Below are positions 1-8,297 of a stretch of DNA of 32,325 nucleotides, piece by piece. Each line of letters begins with the position of its first letter. Position 1 is the first letter of the stretch. The position numbers and the translations under genes were made by a program. Below the pieces are notes generated by a model. It had not been told where the DNA came from. It made no database searches and worked only from the letters and a program-made list of their open reading frames with translations. Origin of the DNA: Saprospiraceae bacterium (GTDB lineage Bacteria > Bacteroidota > Bacteroidia > Chitinophagales > Saprospiraceae); contig JAHDCJ010000061.1 in the NCBI GenBank assembly GCA_020629935.1, positions 1-32,325 of the forward strand. Reading direction: 5' to 3'.

Positions 1-13
1 AGTAGTTAAAATA

Positions 14-60
14 AAAAAGCCTTTACACGAATCTTTTAGAGATTTAGTAAAGGCTTTTCT
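14..60. terminator. Intrinsic terminator downstream of the RhlE helicase
   Basis: An inverted repeat pairs AAAAAGCCTTTAC with GTAAAGGCTTTT around a loop of about 20 nt. It has A-rich and T-rich flanks, so it could act on both strands. It lies just past the stop codon of the minus-strand helicase gene. Confidence 0.75.
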
Positions 61-80
61 ATTGTGTATAATGGATATAT

Positions 81-1331
81 TTATCTTCTTCGATGTCCTC
101 CGCCGTTCTTTTTTCTATTCGCAAAAAACTCTTGTTTTCTTCTTTGCTTTTCTTTGTTCCATTCTTTCTTTTCTGCTGCAGTCATTGGTTTCTCCGTTTG
201 AGGAAAAGGATGATCTTTAATGACTTTGATTTTCTTTTTGATCAATTTTTCAATATCACGAACAAATTCATTTTCTTCTGGTTCACTAATTGAAATAGCT
301 ATTCCAGTTTCTCCTGCTCTTCCTGATCGACCGATTCGATGGACATAGGTTTCGGGGAGATTAGGAACATCATAATTGATAACAAATTTTAATTTCTGTA
401 TATCAATTCCTCTGGCTGCAATATCGGTGGCAACTAGAATCCGCAACTTCCCATCTTTAAAATCACCTAGTACTTTTTGTCGGTGATTTTGCCGTTTATC
501 TCCATGAATAGCTGCTGCACGAATATTCGATTTTTTTAAATCGCGTACAATACGATCCGCGCCATGTTTGGTTCTAGAAAATAAAAGGACTTGGCGTATG
601 TCATAATCCTCTAGAATATGAATAAGTAAATTCTTTTTACTTTTTTTATTCGTATAAAATAAATGCTGTTCTACTGTTTCTGCTGTGGAAGAAACTCTAG
701 CCACTTCCACCTTAATCGGATTATTTAAAATCTTATTTGATAATTCAATAATATTCTTTGGCATCGTGGCAGAGAAAAATAAAGACTGCTTTTCTTCAGG
801 CAATAATTTCAACAATTTTTTAATGTCATGAATGAAACCCATATCCAACATTCGGTCGGCTTCATCCAACACAAAAAGCTTAATATTATCCAAACTGATA
901 TACCCTTGAGAAATCAAATCTAGTAATCGACCAGGCGTAGCAACTAAAATATGCACACCTCTACGCAGTTTTTCTACTTGTGCATGTTGCTTTACACCAC
1001 CAAAAATAACGGTATGTTTAATAAAGGTGTGTTTGGAGTACATTTCGATGTTTTCTCCAATTTGAATAGCCAACTCACGTGTAGGAGTGAGGATCAAAGA
1101 CCGCATTACCGGCTTGCCTTTACTTCTGCCTTCTTTCTTATGTATTAACTGTATTATTGGAATTGCGAAAGCTGCTGTTTTACCTGTTCCTGTTTGGGCA
1201 CAACCCAAGACATCTTTGCGCTTTAATATTAAAGGTATAGCTTTCTTTTGTATTTCGGTAGGACGTACATAGTTTACCGCTTTTAATCCCTTTAAAATGG
1301 GATCGATAAGATTCAAATCTTCAAATAGCAT
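81..1331 (-). CDS. rhlE: DEAD-box ATP-dependent RNA helicase, RhlE type
   Basis: An RNA helicase that unwinds structured RNA in the cytoplasm, with likely roles in ribosome assembly, RNA decay and cold adaptation. The core motifs are present in order: a Q motif near the N-terminus, AQTGTGKT (Walker A, about residues 45-52), PTRELA, TPGR, DEAD (about 156-159), SAT, then in the second RecA-like domain ARGID and HRIGRSGRAG. The C-terminus is a short basic tail with many K, R and G residues, as is common in RhlE proteins. I chose the internal ATG at 1331 (protein starts MLFEDLN, 416 aa) because family members start at this point; an upstream in-frame ATG at 1346 would add five residues. A Bacteroidota -7 element lies about 60 nt upstream. 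The assignment to RhlE rather than another DEAD-box subgroup rests on the overall pattern. Confidence 0.93.
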   Translation of the reverse strand: MLFEDLNLIDPILKGLKAVNYVRPTEIQKKAIPLILKRKDVLGCAQTGTGKTAAFAIPIIQLIHKKEGRSKGKPVMRSLILTPTRELAIQIGENIEMYSKHTFIKHTVIFGGVKQHAQVEKLRRGVHILVATPGRLLDLISQGYISLDNIKLFVLDEADRMLDMGFIHDIKKLLKLLPEEKQSLFFSATMPKNIIELSNKILNNPIKVEVARVSSTAETVEQHLFYTNKKSKKNLLIHILEDYDIRQVLLFSRTKHGADRIVRDLKKSNIRAAAIHGDKRQNHRQKVLGDFKDGKLRILVATDIAARGIDIQKLKFVINYDVPNLPETYVHRIGRSGRAGETGIAISISEPEENEFVRDIEKLIKKKIKVIKDHPFPQTEKPMTAAEKKEWNKEKQRRKQEFFANRKKNGGGHRRR

Positions 1332-1390
1332 AAAATTTATTTTCATCGGCCAATTTACAAACCTTGTAATCTGGCCATTATATTAAGCCA

Positions 1391-1398
1391 CAAAGGTA
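1391..1398 (-). promoter_or_regulatory. Bacteroidota -7 promoter element for rhlE
   Basis: On the minus strand this reads TACCTTTG, an exact match to the TAnnTTTG consensus used by the primary sigma factor of Bacteroidota. It would give a leader of roughly 50-55 nt before the ATG at 1331. I see no good -33 TTG at the expected distance. Confidence 0.5.
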
Positions 1399-1498
1399 AC
1401 TTATAATATCTTAAACTTAGTTTTATTAATAAATTATATTGAGATTAAAAAAAACTTTGATTGCAACCTTCTGAATAGTAGGTTTTTATATATTTTGT

Positions 1499-1563
1499 AA
1501 CGAAAAATGAGTGCATTGAACGAAAAAATAATTGTTATAACGAAAATTTCGTTGTACATTTGT
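1499..1563 (+). promoter_or_regulatory. Promoter and putative operator array of the BlaI/M56 operon
   Basis: TTG at 1532-1534 and TACATTTG at 1555-1562 are 20 bp apart and match the Bacteroidota -33/-7 consensus. The start of transcription would fall near 1567, giving a leader of about 33 nt. The word AACGAAAA occurs at 1499, 1519 and 1539, exactly 20 bp apart. The third copy is half of a palindrome, AACGAAA-A-TTTCGTT (1539-1553), lying between the -33 and -7 elements. That is a natural place for repressor binding, so self-repression by the BlaI-type product is inferred. The -7 element also resembles a TACA-N2-TGTA half-operator of the known BlaI/MecI type. Confidence 0.65.
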
Positions 1564-1599
1564 GTTGACCAACAAATCTATACCTAAAATGGATTCGCA

Positions 1600-1971
1600 A
1601 TGAAACAATACTTGAATAAAAACGAAGAACAGGTGCTCCATATTTTATGGAATCTCAAAAAAGCATTCTTGAAAGAAATTATGGAAGAGTTAGATGCTCC
1701 TAGACCACCTGTAACCACCGTAGCTTCTCTTATTAAAAAAATGGAAAAGAGGGGATTAGTTGGTCATAAAACATTTGGAAAGACCCATCAATATTTTCCT
1801 ATTCTTGCCCAATCTGATTATAAACAATCTGAATTGAAGAGTTTAGTTCAAAATTATTTTGGGGGCTCACCAGCTGCCTTAGTTTCTTTTTTTATGAAAG
1901 AAGAAAAAATGGATATAAGTGAATTAGAAAACATTTTTAACCAAATAAAAGAGAACGAAGATGACGCATAA
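1600..1971 (+). CDS. BlaI/MecI-family transcriptional repressor
   Basis: A 123-aa winged-helix repressor of the BlaI/MecI/CopY type, the usual length for the family. The N-terminal half shows the family pattern: a helix with EEQVLHILW near residues 9-17, then APRPPVTTVASLIKKMEKRGLV (about 28-49) as the recognition helix and wing. The acidic C-terminal region should form the dimerisation domain, which in this family is cleaved by, or in response to, the partner M56 peptidase. The start ATG follows a good -33/-7 promoter. The end overlaps the next gene by 11 bp, so the two are co-transcribed and probably translationally coupled. No beta-lactamase gene is in the window, so the regulated target may be this operon alone or something elsewhere, and a role in antibiotic resistance should not be assumed. 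Confidence 0.9.
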   Translation: MKQYLNKNEEQVLHILWNLKKAFLKEIMEELDAPRPPVTTVASLIKKMEKRGLVGHKTFGKTHQYFPILAQSDYKQSELKSLVQNYFGGSPAALVSFFMKEEKMDISELENIFNQIKENEDDA

Positions 1972-3430
1972 TCTATTGTTTTATTTGATGGAAACGAGTG
2001 CCTATTTTATTCTTTGTTATGCAATTTATTGGCTATTCCTAAAGCGAGAAACTGCCTTCCATTGGAATCGATTTTTCCTTTTATTTGGATCTTTGTTTTG
2101 CTTGGTTGTGCCATTTATAGAATGGCCTTTAACAAAGACAACGGTATTACACGAAATGGTCATTACGATAGGAGCTGCTGTGCCTATTAGTCCAGAAATG
2201 GTAAGTCCAACATTAGAAGAAAGTACATGGAGTATGTATACAATTTTCCTCTGGATTTATTTGATTGGATGTGTGCTTGTATTTGCCAAGATTCTACTAG
2301 ATCTAATTCGTATTGCTCGTCTTTTAATGGTGGGGGATCGAAAAGATAAAGGTGATTATAGACTCGTATTAGTACAAGATAAAATTCCTGTTTTCTCCTT
2401 TTTTAATTATGTCTTTTATAGCAAACAGGCTACCTACACGAATGAAGAAAAAGAACAAATTTTGTGGCATGAACGCGCGCATGTCCAAGAATTTCATTCT
2501 TTAGATATTTTACTGATGAGTGTAATCTCTATCTTTTTTTGGTTTAATCCAGTGATTTATTTAATCCGAAAAAAGATGAGACAAACGCATGAATTTATTG
2601 CGGATTCTTTTGCCGTAGAGCAAGGAAAATCAAAAGTTGCTTATGCAGGTTTGTTGGTCCAAACTGCACAACATGCTCAATTAAATTTGGATGTGGTGCA
2701 TACTTTTAATTACGCATTAACTAAAAAAAGATTACTCATGATAAATACTATAAAGAAACCATTACATCCATTACGTGCTTTTGCAAGTGTATGTTTACCT
2801 ATGATTTTATTTCTGTTTTTTATTTCCAATGGTTTATTAATGGCTCAAGAATTAGAAACGATTAATCCGGATGAAGTGAAGAAAGGACAAATATATTTAG
2901 CTTATGATTCGGATAATGAATTTACGGTTCGACCAGATGGTACGCGGTATACAAAAGAAGAAGCAATTGAAAATGTAATACGAATAAATTCTAAAGATGG
3001 GAAAAAGGTTACTAAAGATCAAGTTCACTTAGTAAGTAAGGCCGATTTATTTAGAAATGTACGAAGTGCAAATACTTCGAATCCTTCTGCCTTACCCGCA
3101 AAAAAAGCAGATTACCGTTTAATTTTAGTCAATACTAAAGATAACAGTTATCAAGAAATGTTTCCTACGTTTATACTGATGGACAACAACAGAAAAAAAG
3201 TAAAAGTAATGAAGGCTTCTATTCGTATACAAAAAATGGTAGATGCGAAGACCAAATCATACGAGACCAGAACCTATGCTTTGAAAGGAAACTTAATTGA
3301 TGAAGCCACGCTTAAAGAAATTAAATCTTTAAAATCTTCAGGTGATTCCTTTCACTTTTTTGACGTTACATTTATGAAGGATAACAAAGAATTTATAATC
3401 AAAGAAGAATTTTCGTTTACTATTGATTAA
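1961..3430 (+). CDS. M56-family (BlaR1/MecR1-like) membrane metallopeptidase
   Basis: A 489-aa integral membrane protein, the presumed signal transducer for the BlaI-type repressor. Hydrophobic segments lie at about residues 5-26, 37-55, 90-118, 183-202 and 277-296. The zinc site HERAH (H170, E171, H174) fits HExxH, and the downstream HEFIAD (about 210-215) could supply the third ligand, as in BlaR1. BlaR1 carries an extracellular penicillin-binding sensor. Here the roughly 190 residues after the last membrane segment are a charged region without SxxK, SxN or KTG motifs that I can see, so the signal sensed is unknown. The last segment ends LLMAQ, which looks like a signal-peptide boundary, so the C-terminal part is probably periplasmic. 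It overlaps the repressor gene by 11 bp and is followed by a strong terminator. Confidence 0.88.
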   Translation: MTHNLLFYLMETSAYFILCYAIYWLFLKRETAFHWNRFFLLFGSLFCLVVPFIEWPLTKTTVLHEMVITIGAAVPISPEMVSPTLEESTWSMYTIFLWIYLIGCVLVFAKILLDLIRIARLLMVGDRKDKGDYRLVLVQDKIPVFSFFNYVFYSKQATYTNEEKEQILWHERAHVQEFHSLDILLMSVISIFFWFNPVIYLIRKKMRQTHEFIADSFAVEQGKSKVAYAGLLVQTAQHAQLNLDVVHTFNYALTKKRLLMINTIKKPLHPLRAFASVCLPMILFLFFISNGLLMAQELETINPDEVKKGQIYLAYDSDNEFTVRPDGTRYTKEEAIENVIRINSKDGKKVTKDQVHLVSKADLFRNVRSANTSNPSALPAKKADYRLILVNTKDNSYQEMFPTFILMDNNRKKVKVMKASIRIQKMVDAKTKSYETRTYALKGNLIDEATLKEIKSLKSSGDSFHFFDVTFMKDNKEFIIKEEFSFTID

Positions 3431-3443
3431 TAATTTTAATAGA

Positions 3444-3482
3444 AAAAGGAGCCTACTTTCTGGTGGGCTCCTTTTGTTTTTT
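3444..3482. terminator. Bidirectional intrinsic terminator between convergent genes
   Basis: AAAAGGAGCC (3444-3453) pairs perfectly with GGCTCCTTTT (3466-3475) around a 12-nt loop and is followed by a T-run. It separates the M56 gene (+) from the convergent reductase gene (-) and can serve both. Confidence 0.85.
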
Positions 3483-3488
3483 TTCTTG

Positions 3489-3995
3489 TTATTTTAACTT
3501 TTGTATTAGATCATTTAATACCTCTTTAACTTCTTTTGGGAGGTTTTCTTCCTCATCCACCCAAGTGTGCCATTCTCCGAAATAATCCATCCCTAAGTAG
3601 ACGGCAGATTCAATAAAAGGCATAGAAAATCCTTTTGTTTTTTCTGGTCCAGAAGAACAACAAAGTAGACCTAATTTTTTCCCACGGAGTTGACGACCAA
3701 GGGGTTTTTCCCATTTTAAAAGATCAGACAGTCGATCAAAGAAAGTTTTTAATTGAGCACTCATGCTATACCAATATTCTGGTGTAGCAAATAAGAGCAA
3801 ATCATGATTTTCTATTATTTCTTTACATAATGGAATAAAGTCATCTGCTTTATTTTTATTGTCATAATCAAAATGTCCAATGGTATAATCATTTAAATCA
3901 AAAAGTTGAACATTGGAATGATCTTGAATGTATTGTACCATTTTTCGAGTATTCCCATCACTTCTCGAACTTCCCAATATAATCGCAGTTTTCAA
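3489..3995 (-). CDS. NADPH-dependent FMN reductase-like flavoprotein
   Basis: A 168-aa cytoplasmic flavodoxin-fold protein of the NADPH-dependent FMN reductase / NAD(P)H quinone oxidoreductase group. The N-terminal strand and phosphate-binding loop GSSRSDGNTRKM (about residues 8-19) is typical of this family. The second flavin-contacting loop is seen in ATPEYWYSMSAQLKTFFDR (about 70-88), which matches the family pattern P-x-Y-x-x-x-x-x-x-x-K-x-x-x-D. Length is normal. The electron acceptor (quinone, azo compound, chromate or free FMN) cannot be read from the sequence. It appears monocistronic: a terminator lies on its 3' side and the next gene upstream faces away or is spaced. Confidence 0.82.
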   Translation of the reverse strand: MKTAIILGSSRSDGNTRKMVQYIQDHSNVQLFDLNDYTIGHFDYDNKNKADDFIPLCKEIIENHDLLLFATPEYWYSMSAQLKTFFDRLSDLLKWEKPLGRQLRGKKLGLLCCSSGPEKTKGFSMPFIESAVYLGMDYFGEWHTWVDEEENLPKEVKEVLNDLIQKLK

Positions 3996-4027
3996 ATTTA
4001 TTTTTTTAGATTAAAAAGAAATGGAAG

Positions 4028-5269
4028 TTACCATTTTATAAGTTGTTTATTGATTATTTGATCCGAAAAATAAAAACGTAGCGTGTATATTCCATTCGAT
4101 AACATGGAAATATTTAATTGGTTTCCTTGTGCAATAATGTCTATCTCTTTGCCATCTATTCCAATTGCCTTAATGGCTTTTAAGCGATGAAGAGGGAAAT
4201 TATGTTCGATCATATGATGACTAGGATTGGGAAAAATTTTCCATTGATTTTCATTGGTAGATTCTTCTATGCTACTAGTGGATTCGGTCCAGTACTGTAG
4301 ATGCAATGCTCTAAATTCAAAACCAGGATTGGTCAAAATGGTTGTGTTTTGTACCATACTGCCATTAGCTAAATTGACTTCGTGCAGGGTAGGGACGTTT
4401 TGTGGAAAAGAATAATTTAAACCATAAAATTTCTCATGATAAGGATCAATGGTATAACTGTAAAGAGCCTGACCATTATGAATGACATAACTCTTTCCAA
4501 TATTAGTTACTTCTCCATTTGTCAAATTTAATTGCGCAACTCTTCCTTTTTGAATAGTGCCTGAAGATAGCCAATTGATCACATAAATTTCTCCGTTTAA
4601 ATAATTAAACACCGCATATCTCAATCCATGATCTTCTTCATTGTTGATAGATTGCCAACTGGTAATTTCTCCTGTGCTTAAACTAATCCCTACATAATTC
4701 TGTACGGTTTTATCTGCATTATACACGAAGCCACAATATTCGTTTGTATTATAATTTATGAAATCGCTAGTTAGTGTAGTCTTCCATGAAAAAAGTGCAT
4801 TATCTGAAATTAAGTCATAGCTTCCTGTCAAGGGATTGACTCGACAAAGTTGACCATTGGGAAACGCCACGGTTTTCCAATAAATACCATACAAGGTTTT
4901 ATTTTGTCGATTATACCGAAGTGTTTTTATATAATATTCTTCAGGAAGATCAAGGATGACATCATTTGTTTTTTCTCCTGTGTTAGAATTTAAAGTGATT
5001 AAATGATAATTTCCTTGCGTATAATTAATAAAATAAAATTCATCATCTTCTTGATTAAATGCATAGGTTTGTACATTCTCGTTGGGATAAGTAATATAAT
5101 CTTCTGAATAATTTGTAATAGCTTGACTCGCTTTATCCAACTCTGCGTACGTTCCTGCATAAGGCGTTTGCACATTCCAATTAAACCCAAACAAGTTGGT
5201 CTGAATTTCTTGTGCGACGAGCAGTGTAGGAACAAAAAAAATAAAGAAATAAAAAATGATCGTTCTCAT
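4028..5269 (-). CDS. Secreted T9SS type A sorting-domain protein, propeller-like
   Basis: A 413-aa secreted protein. Residues 1-19 form a Sec signal peptide (hydrophobic run ending LLVAQ). The middle carries repeated aromatic- and glycine-rich strands with phrases such as YGIYW, YGLNYSF, VNPLTGSYD and LNSNTGE, which suggest a beta-propeller of about 45-50 residue blades. Residues from about 341 form the T9SS type A C-terminal domain: FPNPS, a central beta region, then NGIYTLRF and a final KQLIKW. Such domains direct export across the outer membrane and are usually cleaved for surface attachment. The CTD closely resembles that of the protein at 6129-7382 (shared HNFPL), so the two may be related by CTD duplication. 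Biological role unknown. Confidence 0.8.
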   Translation of the reverse strand: MRTIIFYFFIFFVPTLLVAQEIQTNLFGFNWNVQTPYAGTYAELDKASQAITNYSEDYITYPNENVQTYAFNQEDDEFYFINYTQGNYHLITLNSNTGEKTNDVILDLPEEYYIKTLRYNRQNKTLYGIYWKTVAFPNGQLCRVNPLTGSYDLISDNALFSWKTTLTSDFINYNTNEYCGFVYNADKTVQNYVGISLSTGEITSWQSINNEEDHGLRYAVFNYLNGEIYVINWLSSGTIQKGRVAQLNLTNGEVTNIGKSYVIHNGQALYSYTIDPYHEKFYGLNYSFPQNVPTLHEVNLANGSMVQNTTILTNPGFEFRALHLQYWTESTSSIEESTNENQWKIFPNPSHHMIEHNFPLHRLKAIKAIGIDGKEIDIIAQGNQLNISMLSNGIYTLRFYFSDQIINKQLIKW

Positions 5270-5413
5270 AAGATTTCTATTAGTGAAAAATATACATGTC
5301 TTTAAAAAAGACGGTCTATTGTTGGAAAAGGGTTGGGTAAACCATCAATTTTATCGACATTTCCTTATAATGTTTCGATCACACTATAAGATGTCATTAT
5401 TTTTCAGCCAAAT

Positions 5414-6118
5414 CTAATCAATCTCAAATATCACCTCTAATGAATAACCTAAACTGATCGGTTTAAATCCAGAGCCTTCGGAGGTGTTATTTTCAAAAGA
5501 ATAAGCACTCCCGTTTTGTTGTGGGCGAATATTTATTTCTCTTATAGAACGTATTTCTCCAAGCTTACGTCCAGTACCTTTCAATATTTGTTCGGCTTTT
5601 GCCTTTGCATTGACTAAAGCTTCTTGATGGCTCTGTACTTCATACTTTTCTTTTTCGGTATGTCGATAGGCGGAAATATTTACAGAGGTAATCAAATCAT
5701 TTTCAAACAATCCATCGCTTTCTAATTGACGCACTAAATTGATGTATTCATCACTGGTCGCAATACAAATGCTCAAGGTTTTATTTATTCTTCTTTTATA
5801 ATAAATTCGATTGATATAAGGACGAATAATGCGAGCACCAGAAACCGTAATTTTATCTTTTTTAATACCCGCTTTTTCTAATGTAGCGCGTACTCTTTTT
5901 TCAATAACTTCAATGCTGACTTTTTGATTAGCGCTTTCCTCTTTGTCATTAAAATATTCTTGAAAACTTAAACTAATAATGATTTCATTGGGAGATAAAT
6001 TTAAATCAGATTTTCCAGTGACTAATATGGTGTTTTGATCTAGTTTAAAAACTTCTTGTGCCGAAACTAAAGAATAAGAGACGCAGAAAAAAAGTAAAAA
6101 TATGCTTTTGTTTATCAT
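5414..6118 (-). CDS. SIMPL-domain (DUF541) secreted protein
   Basis: A 234-aa protein with a signal peptide (about residues 1-20, ending VSAQ) followed by a single SIMPL/DUF541 domain. Recognisable features are the opening ILVTGKSDLNLSPNEIIISL, the central region with GIKKDKITVSGARI, and the closing helix with ALVNAKAKAEQILKGTGRKLGEI and a final strand ending YSLEVIFEI. Family members (such as YggE and BP26) are periplasmic or outer-membrane associated proteins linked to stress resistance, often forming oligomers; no enzymatic activity is established. Its start lies only 10 bp after the stop of the T9SS protein gene at 6129-7382, so they are very likely in the same transcript. Confidence 0.85.
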   Translation of the reverse strand: MINKSIFLLFFCVSYSLVSAQEVFKLDQNTILVTGKSDLNLSPNEIIISLSFQEYFNDKEESANQKVSIEVIEKRVRATLEKAGIKKDKITVSGARIIRPYINRIYYKRRINKTLSICIATSDEYINLVRQLESDGLFENDLITSVNISAYRHTEKEKYEVQSHQEALVNAKAKAEQILKGTGRKLGEIRSIREINIRPQQNGSAYSFENNTSEGSGFKPISLGYSLEVIFEID

Positions 6119-6128
6119 TTTTTGTTGC

Positions 6129-7382
6129 TTAAGATTTAATGAATTTTTTACTAACTATTTGATCTTGATAATGAAGTTGAATTAGATAAACGCCTTTAGG
6201 TAACTGCTCAATATCGATTTGATTTGATGGTGTATACGTAGTAATCAATTGTCCATGAATAGTATATATTTCCATTTGTGTCAAATTCTCTAAAGGAAAA
6301 TTGTGTTGTAAAAGAAGAGAGCTCGGATTTGGAAAAATCTTATATCTAGCATCATTGGCTAAAGGGCTATTTGTAGCATTAGTTTGTTCTATGGTTCGCT
6401 TTAAAATTAAACCATCCCCACCTACAATAATACAATTGGGTCCATTACAAGTCACACTGTTTAAAATAGGATTATCAACTGTAGTATATAAATCCCAAAG
6501 CCCATTTTTTAATGTCTTAATTACTCCATAAGTGTTTGCGGAAGCAGTGGCAATGGCAAAACCTAAACTATCACTTTCAATCCAAATATCATTGAAAGTA
6601 GGATAAGCGAATGTAGGATTGTTATTATTCATTTCCCAAGTGTTACCCGCATCAGAAGATCTAAGAATTTCCCAAGGTTCTGAAGTGGTTAGATATATAA
6701 TACTGTCGGAAACTAGATGAATCGAAAGTAGAGATAGTTCGGTATCAAATTCTATCGTTTCCCAAGTGTATCCATAGTCTACACTCTTTAATAAAAGGCC
6801 ACAATCCGTGACCATATAACCTAATTCATCATAAAAGTCAATGTCATTAATCACGGGTCCAAAACAATCAAAATCGCCAAGCCAGTCGGAAATATTCCAA
6901 AACGAGTTCCAACCATTTTCGCCGTATTTGGTCAAATAATAACCGCCAAAAGGACCTGTTCCTACAATTAAACCTGAGGTATCATTTTCAAAATGAATAA
7001 TAGGGGATTCATAGGCATTATTAACAGCTTCTTCTTCTACTTCCCAAGCCCAACCTCCATTGGTAGTATGCAACACATGACCCGAAAAATTAAAAGCAAT
7101 CCGGCCTTCTAGTTCGTTGATAAATTCTACAGTTACAATGTCAAAATAGTAGTTCCAATCAAAAATAGGGAAGGTGTCAGGAATGATGATTTGATTCCAT
7201 GTTTCTCCACCATCTACCGTTTTCAAAAAGGTCATGGAATCACCTACTGCGTATCCAACCTGAGGACTAGGAAAATCCACTTTGTTTAAATCATATGTGG
7301 TGTTGGAGATTTTGGGTGTCCAATCTTGTCCAAACATGGAAACAGAACTTAAAGTCATTAAAAGAATTAGAAAAGTTTTCAT
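6129..7382 (-). CDS. Secreted YCF48/BNR-type propeller protein with T9SS sorting domain
   Basis: A 417-aa secreted protein with signal peptide (residues 1-18, ending MFGQ). The body shows the repeated motif of YCF48 and BNR-type propellers: VGYAVGDSMTFLKTVDGGETW, GHVLHTTNGGWAWE, LLLKSVDYGYTWETI, EILRSSDAGNTWEM and a final GLILKRT, that is about six to seven blades each closing with a (S/T)xDxGxTW-like turn. From about residue 346 there is a T9SS type A CTD (FPNPS, then KGVYLIQL and KKFIKS). Its role on the cell surface is unknown. YCF48 itself is a photosystem II assembly factor, but in Bacteroidota the fold is generic, and no photosynthetic role is implied. Start of a probable two-gene unit with the SIMPL protein. 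Confidence 0.82.
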   Translation of the reverse strand: MKTFLILLMTLSSVSMFGQDWTPKISNTTYDLNKVDFPSPQVGYAVGDSMTFLKTVDGGETWNQIIIPDTFPIFDWNYYFDIVTVEFINELEGRIAFNFSGHVLHTTNGGWAWEVEEEAVNNAYESPIIHFENDTSGLIVGTGPFGGYYLTKYGENGWNSFWNISDWLGDFDCFGPVINDIDFYDELGYMVTDCGLLLKSVDYGYTWETIEFDTELSLLSIHLVSDSIIYLTTSEPWEILRSSDAGNTWEMNNNNPTFAYPTFNDIWIESDSLGFAIATASANTYGVIKTLKNGLWDLYTTVDNPILNSVTCNGPNCIIVGGDGLILKRTIEQTNATNSPLANDARYKIFPNPSSLLLQHNFPLENLTQMEIYTIHGQLITTYTPSNQIDIEQLPKGVYLIQLHYQDQIVSKKFIKS

Positions 7383-7441
7383 ATGTTTTTTATTTCTAAA
7401 TTACTACTTTATCTAATCACTCACTTAGGAATTTGCGACAC

Positions 7442-8260
7442 TTATTTATGAATTTGCTCCAAGGAGTATTTGAGTTGACTTGGTGTTTCTCCTGTTTTCT
7501 TTTTTACAAAAGCGGTAAAACTAGCAGGACTATCGAAATGCAGATCGTAGGCCATTTCTTTTATGGATAATTGTTCAAATGCCATCTTTCTTTTGATTTC
7601 TAAAATTAAGCGATCATGAATAATAGTTAATGCCGTTTTCCCTTTATGCTTTTTGCTTAAATGATTTATTTTTTTCGAAGAAATATTCATCTTCTTTATA
7701 TAAAAATCAACCTTCTTTTCTTCTCTAAAATGTTGCTCTATTAAATGAAGAAACTGACTTAATTCATCTTCTTGATTATAAGTGGGAAGATGAATCTGAT
7801 CATACAGCTTAAGAAAAAATATCTTTAAATAATTAATACCAATTTCTCTTTTACTTGAAGAAACGCTTTTTGAATTTTGTTCAATATCTAAGACCAATTT
7901 TACAAATTCTTTAAATGATGGAGCTTCTATTACAAAAGATTTTACTGCTTGATTTTGCAATGGTAATAGATGAAGTGAATAAGCAAAGTCGGCTTCAAAT
8001 TGCAAAACAAAACCATTAGCTTCAGGTGCCCGTTTCATTAAATGTACTTGATCTGGAAATACAATATATATGGAATGATCTCGAATAGGGATCAACTCAA
8101 AATCTATAATTTGTTCACCTCCGCCAGTTTGAAATAAGAAGACTTCAAAATAATTATGCCGATGTAGATTTTTAAAATTATATGGATTAGGATGGTCAAT
8201 GCGTTCTACATTAATCCCAATCAAATGATCCTTTAAATGGTGTGTAGGTATTTTATTCAT
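7442..8260 (-). CDS. AraC-family transcriptional regulator
   Basis: A 272-aa one-component regulator of normal family length. The N-terminal part (about residues 1-150) has a cupin-like pattern beginning around HRHNYFEVFLFQTGGGEQ and YIVFPDQVHLM, typical of AraC ligand-binding domains. The C-terminal 85 residues hold the two helix-turn-helix motifs; the second is visible as LSIKEMAYDLHFDSPASFTAFVKKKTGETPSQLK, split here at the conserved pattern IKEMAYDLHF and FTAFVKKKTGETP. The ligand is not predictable. It sits 37 bp downstream of the penicillin-acylase-like gene on the same strand, so it may be co-transcribed with it; whether it regulates that gene is inference. Confidence 0.88.
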   Translation of the reverse strand: MNKIPTHHLKDHLIGINVERIDHPNPYNFKNLHRHNYFEVFLFQTGGGEQIIDFELIPIRDHSIYIVFPDQVHLMKRAPEANGFVLQFEADFAYSLHLLPLQNQAVKSFVIEAPSFKEFVKLVLDIEQNSKSVSSSKREIGINYLKIFFLKLYDQIHLPTYNQEDELSQFLHLIEQHFREEKKVDFYIKKMNISSKKINHLSKKHKGKTALTIIHDRLILEIKRKMAFEQLSIKEMAYDLHFDSPASFTAFVKKKTGETPSQLKYSLEQIHK

Positions 8261-8297
8261 CCTAAAAAATTAAACAAAACTTAGTACTTAAGATAAA

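Noticed and set aside
5298-5312. Short palindrome GTCTTT-AAA-AAAGAC upstream of the T9SS gene at 4028-5269
   Set aside because: A 6-bp dyad in A/T-rich sequence is expected by chance.
6129-7382. Photosystem II assembly function for the YCF48-like propeller
   Set aside because: The fold is generic in Bacteroidota, and there is no photosynthesis gene in the window.
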